A stretch of 64,000 bases of DNA from the NCBI GenBank assembly GCA_039105265.1, contig JAPFFF010000008.1:2232001-2296000 (forward strand). The letters are read 5' to 3'. The notes under the pieces are model-generated. The model ran no database searches. It was not told the DNA's origin and saw nothing but the letters and a program-made list of their open reading frames with translations. The position numbers and the translations under genes are program-made. This stretch comes from Tritrichomonas musculus (Eukaryota; Parabasalia; Tritrichomonadida; Tritrichomonadidae). Shown one piece after another: positions 41,233 through 51,336 of the stretch (the first letter of the stretch is position 1; each line of letters opens with the position of its first letter).

Positions 41233-41622
41233 CATTACTACTTTCCTATTACAAATGATCCTCTGCATCTAAGAATTCAATTTTCCAATTTTTTTCTGAC
41301 TCTTGGAGAAATATTAACAAAAGCTAAACCTTACCAATTTTTAAACGTGGACGAAACTTATTGGAGAGTGGTTGATACAGGTGAATTTCCATGGGCACCT
41401 ACAGGATCTGAAGGTGCTCATATTAATTTTTATTTTGACGAGAAAAGAGTTTTTACGGTCCTTCCAACAATTGACTTTGCAAGTAAAAATCACCCTCTTT
41501 CAATGATTGCCAAATGTAAGACAGAATTTGTCGAAGCAAACTGGTTTGGATGGGGAAGAAACACACTTAACCAAGGAATATCGCGATGGTACGACCTACA
41601 ATCTAGAGTTCAATCTCAATAA
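41233..41622 (+). pseudogene. DDE transposase relic (Tc1/mariner-pogo type)
   Basis: An open stretch of about 129 codons with no ATG at its start (preceded by a TAA). It reads ITNDPLHLRIQFSNFF, then QFLNVDETYWRVVDTGEFPW with the first catalytic Asp of a DDE domain (N-VDET-W), then FTVLPTIDFASKNHPLSMI. The HTH region upstream and the second and third catalytic acidic residues downstream are missing. It lies outside the complete transposon to its right and is not the same sequence, so it is debris of a different transposon. Confidence 0.65.
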
Positions 41623-41855
41623 TATCATCTACTATTACTGCATCAAAGATCTTTAACCAATTGAATCTATCGACGCTACAACCTCAAGAACTAAAATTGG
41701 AAGTCCATTCGCGAATTTAGAGTTCATATAGAAATACCAAATTAAGAAATCATATGATTATTAACAAACTTCTCAAACAATAAATGAACAATAAGTATTA
41801 TTTTTTTTTTAATCTTTTTTTTTATAATGAAACTGATAATGAAAAATTGTAATTA
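41623..41855. other. Short spacer between transposase relic and transposon
   Basis: AT-rich; may contain out-of-frame remains of the same transposase relic (for example around 41640-41740). Nothing definable. Confidence 0.3.
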
Positions 41856-41903
41856 ACCATTTGTTGAAGAACTTTAGAATCCCCTCAATTTAACCATAGA
41901 ATC
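41856..41903 (+). repeat. Left terminal inverted repeat of the transposon
   Basis: Contains AGAATCCCCTCAATTTAACC and ATAGAATC, matching in reverse complement the right end at 44484-44529. Confidence 0.68.
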
Positions 41904-42069
41904 TTATGAATCTTTTTGAATGAATTTTCTCAAAATTATGAAATATTTTCTAATGTTTAAACTTTTTGAAAAAAACATTCTATAGTAAAAATGTAAAAAT
42001 TGTGATATTTTATTCAAAAATTGAGATAAATTAATATAAAAAGAGAACGTTTATCATAGTTGGTCGATT

Positions 42070-43680
42070 ATGATTGCATCCCAAAAGCCAATTATTCAAT
42101 GGACTAATGAAGAACAATCGATTTTAAGCGATATTCAAATGTCAATATTCCAAATGAAAGTATCAGGAGAAACAGTCAGATCAATTACTCAAAAATATAA
42201 TTTATGTATATCAAATGTCTATGTTTCAATTTTATCAACAATTCGAGGCGACCGTTGGACACCTGGAGAATCCAAGGGAGGATGTCCAAGTTACCTTGGA
42301 GATGTTGAAAAGAGTATATTAAAACAAGAAATTATTAATAGAGCTATAGATATGAACTGCGCAAAAACTATAGAAGTTATACAAACAGCAATCGAACTAA
42401 GAGAGAAAAGATACAACCGAGCAAAATTTTTAATTAAATGTTTAGAAAATTCAGATTTTAAGCCAAAATCATACGAAGAATTATTAAAACAATTATTTCC
42501 TTATGCGCCATCAAGCTCCTGGATTACAAATTTTTCAAAATCTAACAATTTAATAATTAAAAATCCGATTACCATCGAAGAAGCAAGAAGAAAAAATTGC
42601 AACTTTAATAATGTTAATGATTTTTATGCAAAAAATTATGAAATTTTATCAAATACTCATCCGCGATTAATTTGGAATGCTGATGAAAGTTCGCATTCTA
42701 GTACGAGACAATTTAAAGTGTTAACTGGAAATGACCTGAATTCATTTTCATCAGAAGGAAGATGCTCTATTCCACACATTACTACAATGTTTTGTTATAA
42801 CGCGCAAGGCGACAGAATGAAACCATTTGTCATTATACCGAAAATAGATTTATTACCGTTTCCATTTTTAAGCGACTTTAACGCTTATTTTGCTACTCAA
42901 AGTAACGGATGGATGACCAAGACTTTGTTCAGCGTTTGGGCCATCCATTTCGTAAGTGAGTTAAATTTAATAAGGTTGACATTGCCACCAGAAATAAGAA
43001 ACAAAAAAGCTGTTTTAATACTTGACAACCACTCTTCGAGAGTTAATTCTTTTGCTATAGAATTTTTAAACAAGCATAATATTAAGGTCATTACTTTGCC
43101 TGCACATTGCAGTCACGTCCTGCAGCCTTTTGATGTCGGATGTGCAGCTTGTTTAAAAGCAAAAATCACGAAAGCTAAACTACTCAATGATGAACAAAAA
43201 ATTGTTAGGCATTTTGTTTTTCTTTCTACCAAAATTGCAAGAGCGAGATATGGAATTGTATCTGCAATCATAAATGCATGGTTTGAAATACCTTTAAGCA
43301 CATTACAAAACTCCTGGGAAAAAGCTGGCATTTTCCCATTCAATCCTCAAAAGGGATTAACAAATCCATTGACAAACAAAACTGTTATTCCGGTTCAAAC
43401 AAATAATCGATTTTCAATTGCAAATTCAACTTTAACAGATGATGAAATGCGCTTGAAATTGGCAAATAAATGTTATGATAACGAAATTACAAATGTAGAT
43501 GAAATTCCTAAACCAAATTATGATAATTTTAAGCTTGATTTCAAAATAAATGTTACTCAAACACAAGGCGTTTTATTATCAGTATTTCCAAATATCATAG
43601 ATGAAGTTCAGCCTAACAATTTCCAAATTGTATTTGAAGAAAGCATTTCACTGCAGCAATTTAATGTAAATCAACAATAA
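42070..43680 (+). CDS. DDE transposase (pogo/Tigger-like)
   Basis: 536 residues, intact. An N-terminal helix-turn-helix (about 10-60; RSITQKYNLCISNVYVSIL) would bind the terminal repeats; a second helical DNA-binding part follows (about 90-170, SSSWITNFSKSNNL, like CENP-B/Tc5-type HTH). The DDE_1 nuclease core has its three acidic residues at D205 (WNADESSH), D319 (LILDNHSSR) and D355 (HVLQPFDVG). The phrase TLPAHCSHVLQPFDVG is typical of pogo/Tigger/CENP-B-type transposases. It catalyses cut-and-paste movement into TA sites. Length is normal for the family. The ATG lies about 165 bases inside the left terminal repeat; stop TAA followed shortly by the satellite array. Confidence 0.93.
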   Translation: MIASQKPIIQWTNEEQSILSDIQMSIFQMKVSGETVRSITQKYNLCISNVYVSILSTIRGDRWTPGESKGGCPSYLGDVEKSILKQEIINRAIDMNCAKTIEVIQTAIELREKRYNRAKFLIKCLENSDFKPKSYEELLKQLFPYAPSSSWITNFSKSNNLIIKNPITIEEARRKNCNFNNVNDFYAKNYEILSNTHPRLIWNADESSHSSTRQFKVLTGNDLNSFSSEGRCSIPHITTMFCYNAQGDRMKPFVIIPKIDLLPFPFLSDFNAYFATQSNGWMTKTLFSVWAIHFVSELNLIRLTLPPEIRNKKAVLILDNHSSRVNSFAIEFLNKHNIKVITLPAHCSHVLQPFDVGCAACLKAKITKAKLLNDEQKIVRHFVFLSTKIARARYGIVSAIINAWFEIPLSTLQNSWEKAGIFPFNPQKGLTNPLTNKTVIPVQTNNRFSIANSTLTDDEMRLKLANKCYDNEITNVDEIPKPNYDNFKLDFKINVTQTQGVLLSVFPNIIDEVQPNNFQIVFEESISLQQFNVNQQ

Positions 43681-43738
43681 AAATCATATTGATTAATTTT
43701 ATTTCATTTTTATCTCACAAGTTATTATTAAAATACAT

Positions 43739-44220
43739 ATTGACAAAAGCAGATAAACAAATAAAATCAACCAGACTAAAAACAAGCAAACAAAATCAAC
43801 CGGACAAAAGTTGATAAACAAATATAATCAACCGGAATAATAATTAAACAAAAAGAATCAACCGGACAAAAGTTGTTAAACAAAGAGAATCAACCGGACT
43901 AATAATTAAGCTAATATAATCAACCGGACTAATAATTAAGCAAATAAAATCAACCGGACTAATAATTAAACAAAAAGATTCAACCGGACAAAAGTTGATA
44001 AACAAAGAGAATCAACCGGACTAATAATTAAGCTAATATAATCAACCGGACTAATAATTAAACAAAAAGAATCAACCGGACAAAAGATGATAAACAAATA
44101 TAATCAACCGGAATAATAATTAAACAAAAAGAATCAACCGGACAAAAGTTGTTAAGCAAATAAAATCAGCCAGACTAATAATTAAACAAAAAGAATCAAC
44201 CGGACTAAAAACAGACAAAG
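43739..44220 (+). repeat. Satellite array inside the transposon, 30-32 bp units, ~15 copies
   Basis: Each unit starts with AATCAACCGGAC (variants CCAGAC, CCGGAA). Two unit types alternate: a 32-base form continuing AAAAGTTGATAAACAAA and a 30-base form continuing TAATAATTAAACAAAAAG. I count 15 units plus a partial at the left. Higher-order pairs and triplets repeat, so it grew by unequal exchange of composite blocks. There are no unique spacers, so it is not a CRISPR. Its place between the transposase stop and the right terminal repeat suggests subterminal transposase-binding sites or neutral expansion. Confidence 0.92.
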
Positions 44221-44483
44221 TTAACGAAACTAAAAATGAAATAAAGATTAATCAATTTATGATACTAATAAAGAAAACCTTATTTTTTATTTTTACATAT
44301 TATTTTATGTTAATAAGTTAGATAAAACTATTTTTTTATTTTAGTTTTAATGATTTTAGTATAGATATATTCAAAATTATATTTCAACGATAAGAACTAA
44401 AAATTGAATGTAATATATTCAATATTATTTGAATAAACTAATTTAATTTTTTCTATACTTTTTAAAGAAAAAATAATTGAGAG

Positions 44484-44529
44484 GATTCTATAGTTAATTG
44501 AGAGGATTCCATAGTTTTTCAAAAGATGG
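44484..44529 (-). repeat. Right terminal inverted repeat of the transposon
   Basis: Reads GATTCTATAGTTAATTGAGA then GGATTCCATAGTTTTTCAAA on the plus strand. The inner part (ATTGAGAGGATTC) is also duplicated just to its left at 44477-44490. Confidence 0.68.
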
Positions 44530-44581
44530 TAATGATGATGAACAAAAGATAAAGAAAGGTTATACATAGGTCAAAAAACTA

Positions 44582-44971
44582 CAGTAAGGTTGTAAAATTC
44601 AAAAACGTCTCAAAAGAGGAAAATCTACTTTTTCATAGAAAACGATTAAAATGAATTTAAAATAAAAGTTAAAATAACGAATTTAATTCAAATTTGGATT
44701 TTCCTTTATAGCGTTGCGAAAATGGAAAATCCACTTTTTGAATGATGCTCATTTTTTCATATAGAGATAGGAAAACACTATTTGATGAATATAATGTCGC
44801 AAACAGCTGTGTGATAAACTTAATCATGGAAATATTATTTCTTAAAATGGTAGGTTTAAACAAGATTTTCTCTCTATTTCCTTATTTCTTTCATTTTTAT
44901 TAATGAAAATTTTTTTCTCAAAAAGTCGATTTTCCTATTTTGAAACGTTTTCCAATTTTGAAACCTTACTG
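44582..44971 (-). mobile_element. 390-bp MITE, copy 2 (inverted relative to copy 1)
   Basis: Flanked by TA (44580-44581 and 44972-44973). On the plus strand it begins CAGTAAGGTTGTAAAATTCA and ends CCAATTTTGAAACCTTACTG, the reverse orientation of copy 1 at 8905-9294. Both are exactly 390 bases. The internal 64-codon frame (44669-44863, minus) differs from copy 1 at only four residues, so the copies are young. It lies 50 bases right of the complete transposon. Confidence 0.9.
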
Positions 44972-44973
44972 TA

Positions 44974-45716
44974 TTGAATTTTCTCTTTAATTTCTCAAAA
45001 AATTGTGAAAATAATAAAAAAATAAAAATTCTTTTTTTGTGAAACCTTTATAATTATTTTTTTTTTAACTTAATATATTAGCATTACAATTAATACTTAT
45101 ATTAAAAATATAAAATGGTGATCATTAATAACTTAATAATCAAGCTTTGACACATATATATATTTAATAAAAAAGGTTAATTTAAAATTGAATATAAAAA
45201 AGCTAGTAATTTAATATGGGCGTTTTTCGATATTTTACTAGGTATCATTTCTTAAAAACAACAAAAACACATATTATAAATGATTTATTTTATATAATTA
45301 TATAATTATTTTAAATAATCGATAAAATATACATATGAATTTATATAATTATATTTTTTTTGATGAAAAGAAGAAATATGTTATTTTCATAATTAAATAA
45401 ATTTATAAATTGCTTAAAAATTAATAGATTTTAAGAAAAAAAAAAGATATAAATATTTTAATATTATTAAACTGACCAGATTATACTCAATTTTTCTATT
45501 ATTACTACTAAACCTAATTGCTCAAACAATTCAAAAATAATTTTCAATCAAAGAAACTTAATTAGAGCATTATTGTAATGTTTAAATATATCTAATAAAA
45601 ATATCATTTTTTTTAATAAAATAAATAATGAATTAAAATCAAAAATATTGGCCTTTTGATAACGGTTTAAAAATGAATAAAAATATATATCTATTTTTTT
45701 GCAAATCATCTATTAA
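44974..45716. other. Intergenic upstream of SEY1
   Basis: 743 very AT-rich bases, no ORF. TCATC at 45706-45710, nine bases before the SEY1 ATG, is a weak initiator candidate. Confidence 0.45.
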
Positions 45717-48341
45717 ATGGCTCAGATAATTGATGAAGATGCAAACGTTGTTTCAAATCTTAATGATTATTTAGAATCAATCGGTATTACAAATTCTGGA
45801 GTTGATTACCACATTATTTCAATTATTGGTGCACAAAGTTCTGGTAAGTCAACACTTTTAAACCATATTTTTAATACAACTTTTCAAACAATGAATGAAG
45901 CAACAGGGAGACAACAAACAACAAAAGGTATTCACGCAGCTTACAGTGAAAAAAGTAAGATTCTTATTTTCGATATTGAAGGTTCTGATAGTCGAGAGCG
46001 AGGTGACGCAGACTCCCTCTTCGAAAGGAAGGCAGCTCTTTTTGCGTTAGCTCTATCAGAAGTTGTTATGGTTAATATGTGGCAAAATGATATTGGTCGA
46101 TACAACGCTAGTAGTATTCCACTTCTTAAAACAGTGTTTGAAGTGAACTTGCAGTTATTTTCTAGCGAATCGAAGTGCCACTTGTTATTTGTTATTCGTG
46201 ATGCTACTGCTGATCAAAAAATAATTGAAGGCCAAGTCAAACGTGATCTTGAATCAATTTGGTCATCATTAACTTTACCACCTCATCTTGCTGGCCGACC
46301 TTTTGAAGATTTCTTTATATTCCATTTCTTTGCATTACCACATTTAAGACTAAAGAAAGCTGAATTTGATCAAGCAGTTGTAAAATTAAGAGATGAATTT
46401 GTTGATCCAGACGATTCTACTTTCTTATTTAAGCAACCAACTGGAAAAATTATTCCAGGTGATGGCTTATATAATTATATATGCAGCGTTTGGGATGCAA
46501 TCAGTCAAAATAAAGAATTAAATCTTCCATCTCAAAGACGAACTTTATCAAACTTTAGATGTGACGAATTTGTCAAACATTCTTTAGAGCAATTTGATAA
46601 TGATGTTAAAGAAAAAATCGAACCAAATTTGCAAGATAAGCATATAATTCCTGATTTTGCTGATGTTTGCAATTCAGTTATCGACAAAACCTTATCATAT
46701 TATGATGAAGAATCAAGACAATATGTCCCAGATATTGTTGAGGAGAAAAGAAAAACACTTTTAAATAAAATGGGCGAAATTTTATCACAATTTTATCAAA
46801 CCAACTGCACAAATTTCTATAATAAAGTAGAGTTAGACTTTGATAGTTATATTAACGAACAACTTCCTTCAAATCTTCGAGAATCAGAAGGATGGGAGCA
46901 GAAAGCAATTGATGAACTTCAAAGATGTTCAAAAGAACTTCATGATCAAGTTACGAAAGACGTTGTTCATAATTTTGAATGGGAATTTGATACTTCAAAT
47001 TTTGAAACTACACTACAAAACCGTTTAAACAAAAAAATGACAGATTTAATCAAAGATCTTGAAGATTCTGTTTTAAGTACTGACTTAGGCCCATATAAAG
47101 ATTCAATAGATAAAGATTTAAATGATGCTCCAACAGATATGTGGAAAACACTTCGACAAAAAATGAATTCGTCTATTAAGAAGGCCCAAGATGAAGTCAC
47201 CGAAATAATCGCTAAAAACACAGTTATAGAAAGACATTGTTCCAAACGTATCAATGAACGATTCCATCGAGCAACGATTTCCCGAATTCTTGTTGCATCT
47301 CGTTATGTTCCACAGAAAATGAGTCTTAAATTTGACGAAAAATTCAGACAAGATGAAAATGGAAAAACTCGAGATTGGCGTCCAGATGATGATATCCCAC
47401 TTATTTTCGAAGAAGCTCGACAAAGTGGTATTAACGTTCTCAAAATGTTTACTCAATGCCAACTTCGAGAACCAGGTGAGCCTATTCCACCAAACGATAC
47501 ATTAACACAACAAATGATTAATCCAATTACAGCTCAAGGACTTGAAGATAAGTTTAATGATCAAATCGAAAAAGTATATATTGATGCTGTTCGTATTCGA
47601 GAATCGAAGAAAATTAGGATCAATATACCAATGTGGATGTGGATTTTGTTTGCATATTTTGGATGGTCAAAGATTCTTTTCTTATTCAAACATCCAATTC
47701 TCATATTATTTATTTTAGCATTCGCAGTTCTTTTATACTTCATGTATAAGAAAGGATATTTGGCAATAATATACAATTACCTCAAAGAGTATTCGATGCA
47801 AGCTGCTTCATATACTCTAAACTTCATCGATGAAAAGACAGGAAAGAAATTAGGCAATAAAGAACATAAAAGGAAGAAGAAGAAGAGTCATCAAAAGGAA
47901 TCCGGTCTCCCATCGAATTTGAAAAAGCATCAAACTCATAGCAGCCTTCCACCAACTATCATCAATAAGCAAGCACAATTAACCGAAGATATAAAAAGAG
48001 AAAGAAACATGGAAATGAATCAAACTAAAACACGCTCAAAATCAACTCGTGATTTATCAGCTAAAGCAAGCCAAGAGATTTCAGCTGTCGCCGCCATTTC
48101 ACCTGAAAAAACAGATTCTTCATCTCCATCAAAGTCAAAGAAATCAAAACGTGCCAAAATTCCAAAGCCTGCTGCTAAGCCAACCAACAAAACTACAGCT
48201 GAAGACGGCCAGGCTTCTCCAGAAACATCAGAAAAAGCACCTTCATCTACAAAAACAGTTAATAAGCTTAAGGCAAAGAAAAGGCAAGTTAACCTCACAA
48301 TAAGACCATCCGATTTTAAGAAAATGGAAGGCTTAAGTTAA
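45717..48341 (+). CDS. SEY1: SEY1/RHD3-type dynamin-like GTPase (ER fusion)
   Basis: 874 residues. Membrane-anchored GTPase of the atlastin functional class that fuses ER tubules and keeps the ER network. The GTPase domain carries P-loop GAQSSGKST (38-46), a TTKGI switch (about 68), FDIEGSDSRERGDAD (G3, about 87-101) and VIRDATAD (RD G4, about 159-166), all specific to the Sey1/RHD3 family. A long helical bundle follows. A membrane hairpin (about 640-690; WMWILFAYFGWSKILFLF, HPILILFILAFAVLLYFMY) places both ends in the cytosol. The C-terminal ~160 residues form a long Lys/Ser/Pro-rich basic tail, longer than in yeast Sey1. Start at the first ATG; TAA stop. Confidence 0.95.
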   Translation: MAQIIDEDANVVSNLNDYLESIGITNSGVDYHIISIIGAQSSGKSTLLNHIFNTTFQTMNEATGRQQTTKGIHAAYSEKSKILIFDIEGSDSRERGDADSLFERKAALFALALSEVVMVNMWQNDIGRYNASSIPLLKTVFEVNLQLFSSESKCHLLFVIRDATADQKIIEGQVKRDLESIWSSLTLPPHLAGRPFEDFFIFHFFALPHLRLKKAEFDQAVVKLRDEFVDPDDSTFLFKQPTGKIIPGDGLYNYICSVWDAISQNKELNLPSQRRTLSNFRCDEFVKHSLEQFDNDVKEKIEPNLQDKHIIPDFADVCNSVIDKTLSYYDEESRQYVPDIVEEKRKTLLNKMGEILSQFYQTNCTNFYNKVELDFDSYINEQLPSNLRESEGWEQKAIDELQRCSKELHDQVTKDVVHNFEWEFDTSNFETTLQNRLNKKMTDLIKDLEDSVLSTDLGPYKDSIDKDLNDAPTDMWKTLRQKMNSSIKKAQDEVTEIIAKNTVIERHCSKRINERFHRATISRILVASRYVPQKMSLKFDEKFRQDENGKTRDWRPDDDIPLIFEEARQSGINVLKMFTQCQLREPGEPIPPNDTLTQQMINPITAQGLEDKFNDQIEKVYIDAVRIRESKKIRINIPMWMWILFAYFGWSKILFLFKHPILILFILAFAVLLYFMYKKGYLAIIYNYLKEYSMQAASYTLNFIDEKTGKKLGNKEHKRKKKKSHQKESGLPSNLKKHQTHSSLPPTIINKQAQLTEDIKRERNMEMNQTKTRSKSTRDLSAKASQEISAVAAISPEKTDSSSPSKSKKSKRAKIPKPAAKPTNKTTAEDGQASPETSEKAPSSTKTVNKLKAKKRQVNLTIRPSDFKKMEGLS

Positions 48342-48937
48342 TTAATTATTTTTCTTTATTTAATATTATCTTTCTTTAAATTTTATTTTAATATCATTTC
48401 TATTTTGATTTATATCTAATAAAAATATTGTTTTTTTTTTGCTCTTAACACTTAAAAAATAATAATCAATAGCTTATCTTCAAGATACTGAATGAATATT
48501 TGCATCACTTTATATTTTTTCCCCTTTTAACATTTTTTAATAAAAGTTTTAAAGATAAAATAAGTTTTAGTCCATCACAATATCATTGGTAAATAATTTT
48601 TACATTTTAATAATTAAAATTCTTTCAGATATTAATCAAATAGCTGCTGTTTATAATATAAGGTTAAATTATTCACAATTTAATTTGTTTTTTAATAACA
48701 AAAATCTGGGGATAAAAAGGTTTTTAGTTTAAATTATGTAAATAATTCAATTTTTTTTTTTTCAGAAATTTTAATATCAGAATATTGGAAGAAATAAACT
48801 TAAATAACGTAATATAAAAAAATAATTATTATTTTTAAAATAGTAATTATGTAGAAAAACTATTAATTTCAAAGATTTTTAGTCCAAACCAAACTTTTTT
48901 TAAAATTTCAATTTCAAATTAACACGTTATTTTATAC
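48342..48937. other. Intergenic, AT-rich
   Basis: 596 bases between SEY1 and the next plus-strand gene. T runs near 48430 and 48750. No ORF or clear motif. Confidence 0.5.
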
Positions 48938-50077
48938 ATGAACGATTCCCAAGAAGCAAACGAGGAAACTTTAAATATTTCACCTTATAATCATCTTATA
49001 TCTTTACAAGATCGTATTGCATCACTTGAAAACCAGGTTCATCAAATAGAATTTGATCTCCCACAAAACGTTTCAAAGTCAATTTTATACTTGAAAAAAG
49101 AAATTCAAACACTCTTTGAGAAATCGAACTCTCAGTCAGATTCAGAGGTTCCATATGTATATTCAGAAGTTTTGGAAAAAATTGGTGATTTTCAAAGAAA
49201 AATAGAATGGAAACTAAACGACACAGTTCGAAACAGATTTTATGATATAAGCATTCAATTTGAAGAAAATAATAAAACACAAAGAGATGATGAAAATGAA
49301 AATAATGAAGCAATTAATCTCCAGAAAAAAGTATCAGAATCATTGGCAAATTTGAAATCTAATGTTATCAAATCTTACGAAGAAGACAGAAAAACTTTGA
49401 ATGATCTAGAAGATCAAATAACAAAAATTAAATTTCAATCAAAAACAGTTTTAAATTCGCCCACTACATTGATTTCGCATATTGCATCTGAAATTGAATC
49501 ACAACAAAAGCAAATAAATGAACTTGAAAAAACTTTAAACCGAATTCCTAATCTTATAAACAATTCTCGTCGTTTAGCTGAGAGATTTTCTGGTTTCACC
49601 CATGTCAAAGAATCTGATCAATCAATTAAGAATCAAAAATCTTACGAAAACTATGAAAATAGAGATTTTCAGATTAACAATATACCAGATTTGTCAATTC
49701 CTTTTTCTACATTAGAAGGTGAAGTTCAAGCAACAATTACTACCTTACAATTAGATTTAGAAAATATTTTAAAAAGAATTGATGATATTGATCAAAAAAC
49801 TGATGAAAATGAGAAACAAGTTATTCAAATTGCAGATGCTCAGGGAAAAGCCGCAGAACTTTTATCCGATGTCGAAGATAAAGCTCTATCAATGCTCGAC
49901 AAGGCAGATGACTTTTCGTCAAAACTATCAGTAAATTCGGACTCAGCCCCTTTAGAAGAAATGGAAAAAGAAACTCGAATACAGCTTCGTGATTTCAAAA
50001 GAGAAATTGCGGCATTCAAATCAGCCATTTCAAAAAGAGAAGCACAGATCGCTCAAAATGTTCAGTCAACAACATAA
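48938..50077 (+). CDS. Coiled-coil protein, unknown
   Basis: 379 residues, predominantly coiled coil: an N-terminal helix LISLQDRIASLENQVHQIEF (about 20-40), a longer one around 125-210 (LNDLEDQITKIKFQSK, ESQQKQINELEKTLNRIPN) and a C-terminal one about 255-375 (NILKRIDDIDQKTDENEKQ, ERIQLRDFKREIAAFK region). The middle (about 215-250) is polar and probably disordered. No signal peptide or membrane segment. The shape suits a cytoskeletal or kinetochore/basal body component, but I do not recognise a family. Start ATG at 48938, TAA stop; convergent with the basic protein gene at 50320-50964. Confidence 0.65.
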   Translation: MNDSQEANEETLNISPYNHLISLQDRIASLENQVHQIEFDLPQNVSKSILYLKKEIQTLFEKSNSQSDSEVPYVYSEVLEKIGDFQRKIEWKLNDTVRNRFYDISIQFEENNKTQRDDENENNEAINLQKKVSESLANLKSNVIKSYEEDRKTLNDLEDQITKIKFQSKTVLNSPTTLISHIASEIESQQKQINELEKTLNRIPNLINNSRRLAERFSGFTHVKESDQSIKNQKSYENYENRDFQINNIPDLSIPFSTLEGEVQATITTLQLDLENILKRIDDIDQKTDENEKQVIQIADAQGKAAELLSDVEDKALSMLDKADDFSSKLSVNSDSAPLEEMEKETRIQLRDFKREIAAFKSAISKREAQIAQNVQSTT

Positions 50078-50319
50078 TTCAATTTCATCTTGATAGAGTT
50101 TTCTATATTTTCCAAAATCTTAATATAAAATTGTTTTAATGTTTATAATTAATAAAATCGAAAAAATAAAAGACATTTTTTGATCTGATTTTCAAATTGC
50201 TCAATCAAATTTGAAAATACACTAACAAAACTAAAATCTTGATTGGAATCATATTATATTTTTAATAAAATATTTATAAGAATCGAAAACACATAATAAA
50301 ATATATATAGGCAAAGAAT

Positions 50320-50964
50320 CTATTCAAAAAATTTCACTTTATCTCGCTTCCTTCTATTTTCTAAAGCTTCGTTATATGTTCCTCTTTGATATTGAATATT
50401 ATGTAATAATCTTCTGTCAGCAACTTTAATGTCATTATCAACTTGATTATAATAGTTAGTAACTTTCTGTTCAAAATAATGAAGAGTATCAAATTTATCT
50501 TTTTCTTCTTTCTGTTTTCTAATTCTGTCAAGGTCTCGTGATGGGCTTTGAAGAAAACTCGTTTTCCATTGATCATCGTTATTAGGATATAGAGAAGTAT
50601 TTCTATCTGGATGCGAAATCCATCCTGTTTTATAACTATAAGGTGTATGTAAGTGCCTTGTATTTCTTTCAAGGCTAGGAGGATCTTTGAATCTTGGCAA
50701 TCTTGAAAGCTCAGAAGGAGTTCTCGATGAATCAAAAAGGAGATTTTCTCTATCACGATCAACAACATCTCTTCTTGAATCAACAACACGAACCGTAATT
50801 TTCATTTCGCGTGGGTTATAAGTTCCATCTTGCCTTTTTCTTGGAACAAACTGCTGTTCATTTTGTGGGCGATGATAATCAACTCGATCAAAGACACCTC
50901 TTTCACGAACAGTTGTGTCAATTGGGCGTCGCGGAGTTCTTTTGGCAAATGGGAGACTATCCAT
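50320..50964 (-). CDS. Basic, Arg/Asp-rich protein, unknown
   Basis: 214 residues, very rich in Arg, Asp, Pro and Tyr (RDVVDRDRENLLFDSSRTPS, ISHPDRNTSLYPNNDDQW) with a C-terminal helical region (IRKQKEEKDKFDTLHYFEQK onward). No membrane segment or catalytic motif. The mix of short Tyr/His/Pro repeats and a terminal charged helix recalls microtubule-inner or axonemal proteins, but that is an impression, not an identification. First ATG at 50964; stop TCA on the plus strand side is not present, the frame ends in TAA/TGA-type stop at 50320. Neighbours are unrelated. Confidence 0.6.
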   Translation of the reverse strand: MDSLPFAKRTPRRPIDTTVRERGVFDRVDYHRPQNEQQFVPRKRQDGTYNPREMKITVRVVDSRRDVVDRDRENLLFDSSRTPSELSRLPRFKDPPSLERNTRHLHTPYSYKTGWISHPDRNTSLYPNNDDQWKTSFLQSPSRDLDRIRKQKEEKDKFDTLHYFEQKVTNYYNQVDNDIKVADRRLLHNIQYQRGTYNEALENRRKRDKVKFFE

Positions 50965-51336
50965 TTAACCTGAAGCGCGATTTTTCTTTTTTAACGAATT
51001 TTTATATTTCCTCAAAAATTGCCATTTAATTTTTGAAAAAAAATTATCTTAATATACAGTTAATGTTTTTTATTTTTTTTATAATAAATAAACACAAAAT
51101 TTAAATGCTTTATATATCAATAAAAGTATTTAGTAAATTCAAATAATAGAGAAGATAAATCTAATTTTAATAAATAAATTTGCTTTCAATTTTTCTTTGG
51201 GGAATTTTAATTGAATTAATTTTTTAAAAAGAAAATATATATAATATATTATATATCTATTTTATTCAATCAAATAATAATAAAAAAAAACAAACAGTGA
51301 TTTATATGTAAAAACTAAATAACAATAATATGAAAA
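50965..51336. other. Intergenic, AT-rich
   Basis: 372 bases between two minus-strand genes. Alternating TATA-rich stretch near 51236-51262. Nothing else identified. Confidence 0.5.

Larger units (their letters stand above)
41856..44529 (+). mobile_element. Complete DDE (pogo/Tigger-like) DNA transposon, about 2.67 kb
   Basis: Bounded by imperfect terminal inverted repeats and TA dinucleotides. The left end (41856-41903) reads ACCATTTGTTGAAGAACTTT then AGAATCCCCTCAATTTAACC; the reverse complement of the right end (44484-44529) reads CCATCTTTTGAAAAACTATG then GAATCCTCTCAATTAACTAT. The two match with about one difference in five or six. TA flanks each end (41854-41855 and 44530-44531). It contains one intact transposase gene on the plus strand and, behind it, a 15-unit satellite array. 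The intact ORF suggests that it is, or recently was, autonomous. The exact outer base on the left is ambiguous by one. Confidence 0.75.

Noticed and set aside
43739..44220. Possible CRISPR array (regular 30-32 bp repeats)
   Set aside because: Units are head-to-tail with no unique spacers, lie inside a DNA transposon and in a eukaryotic context. It is a satellite.
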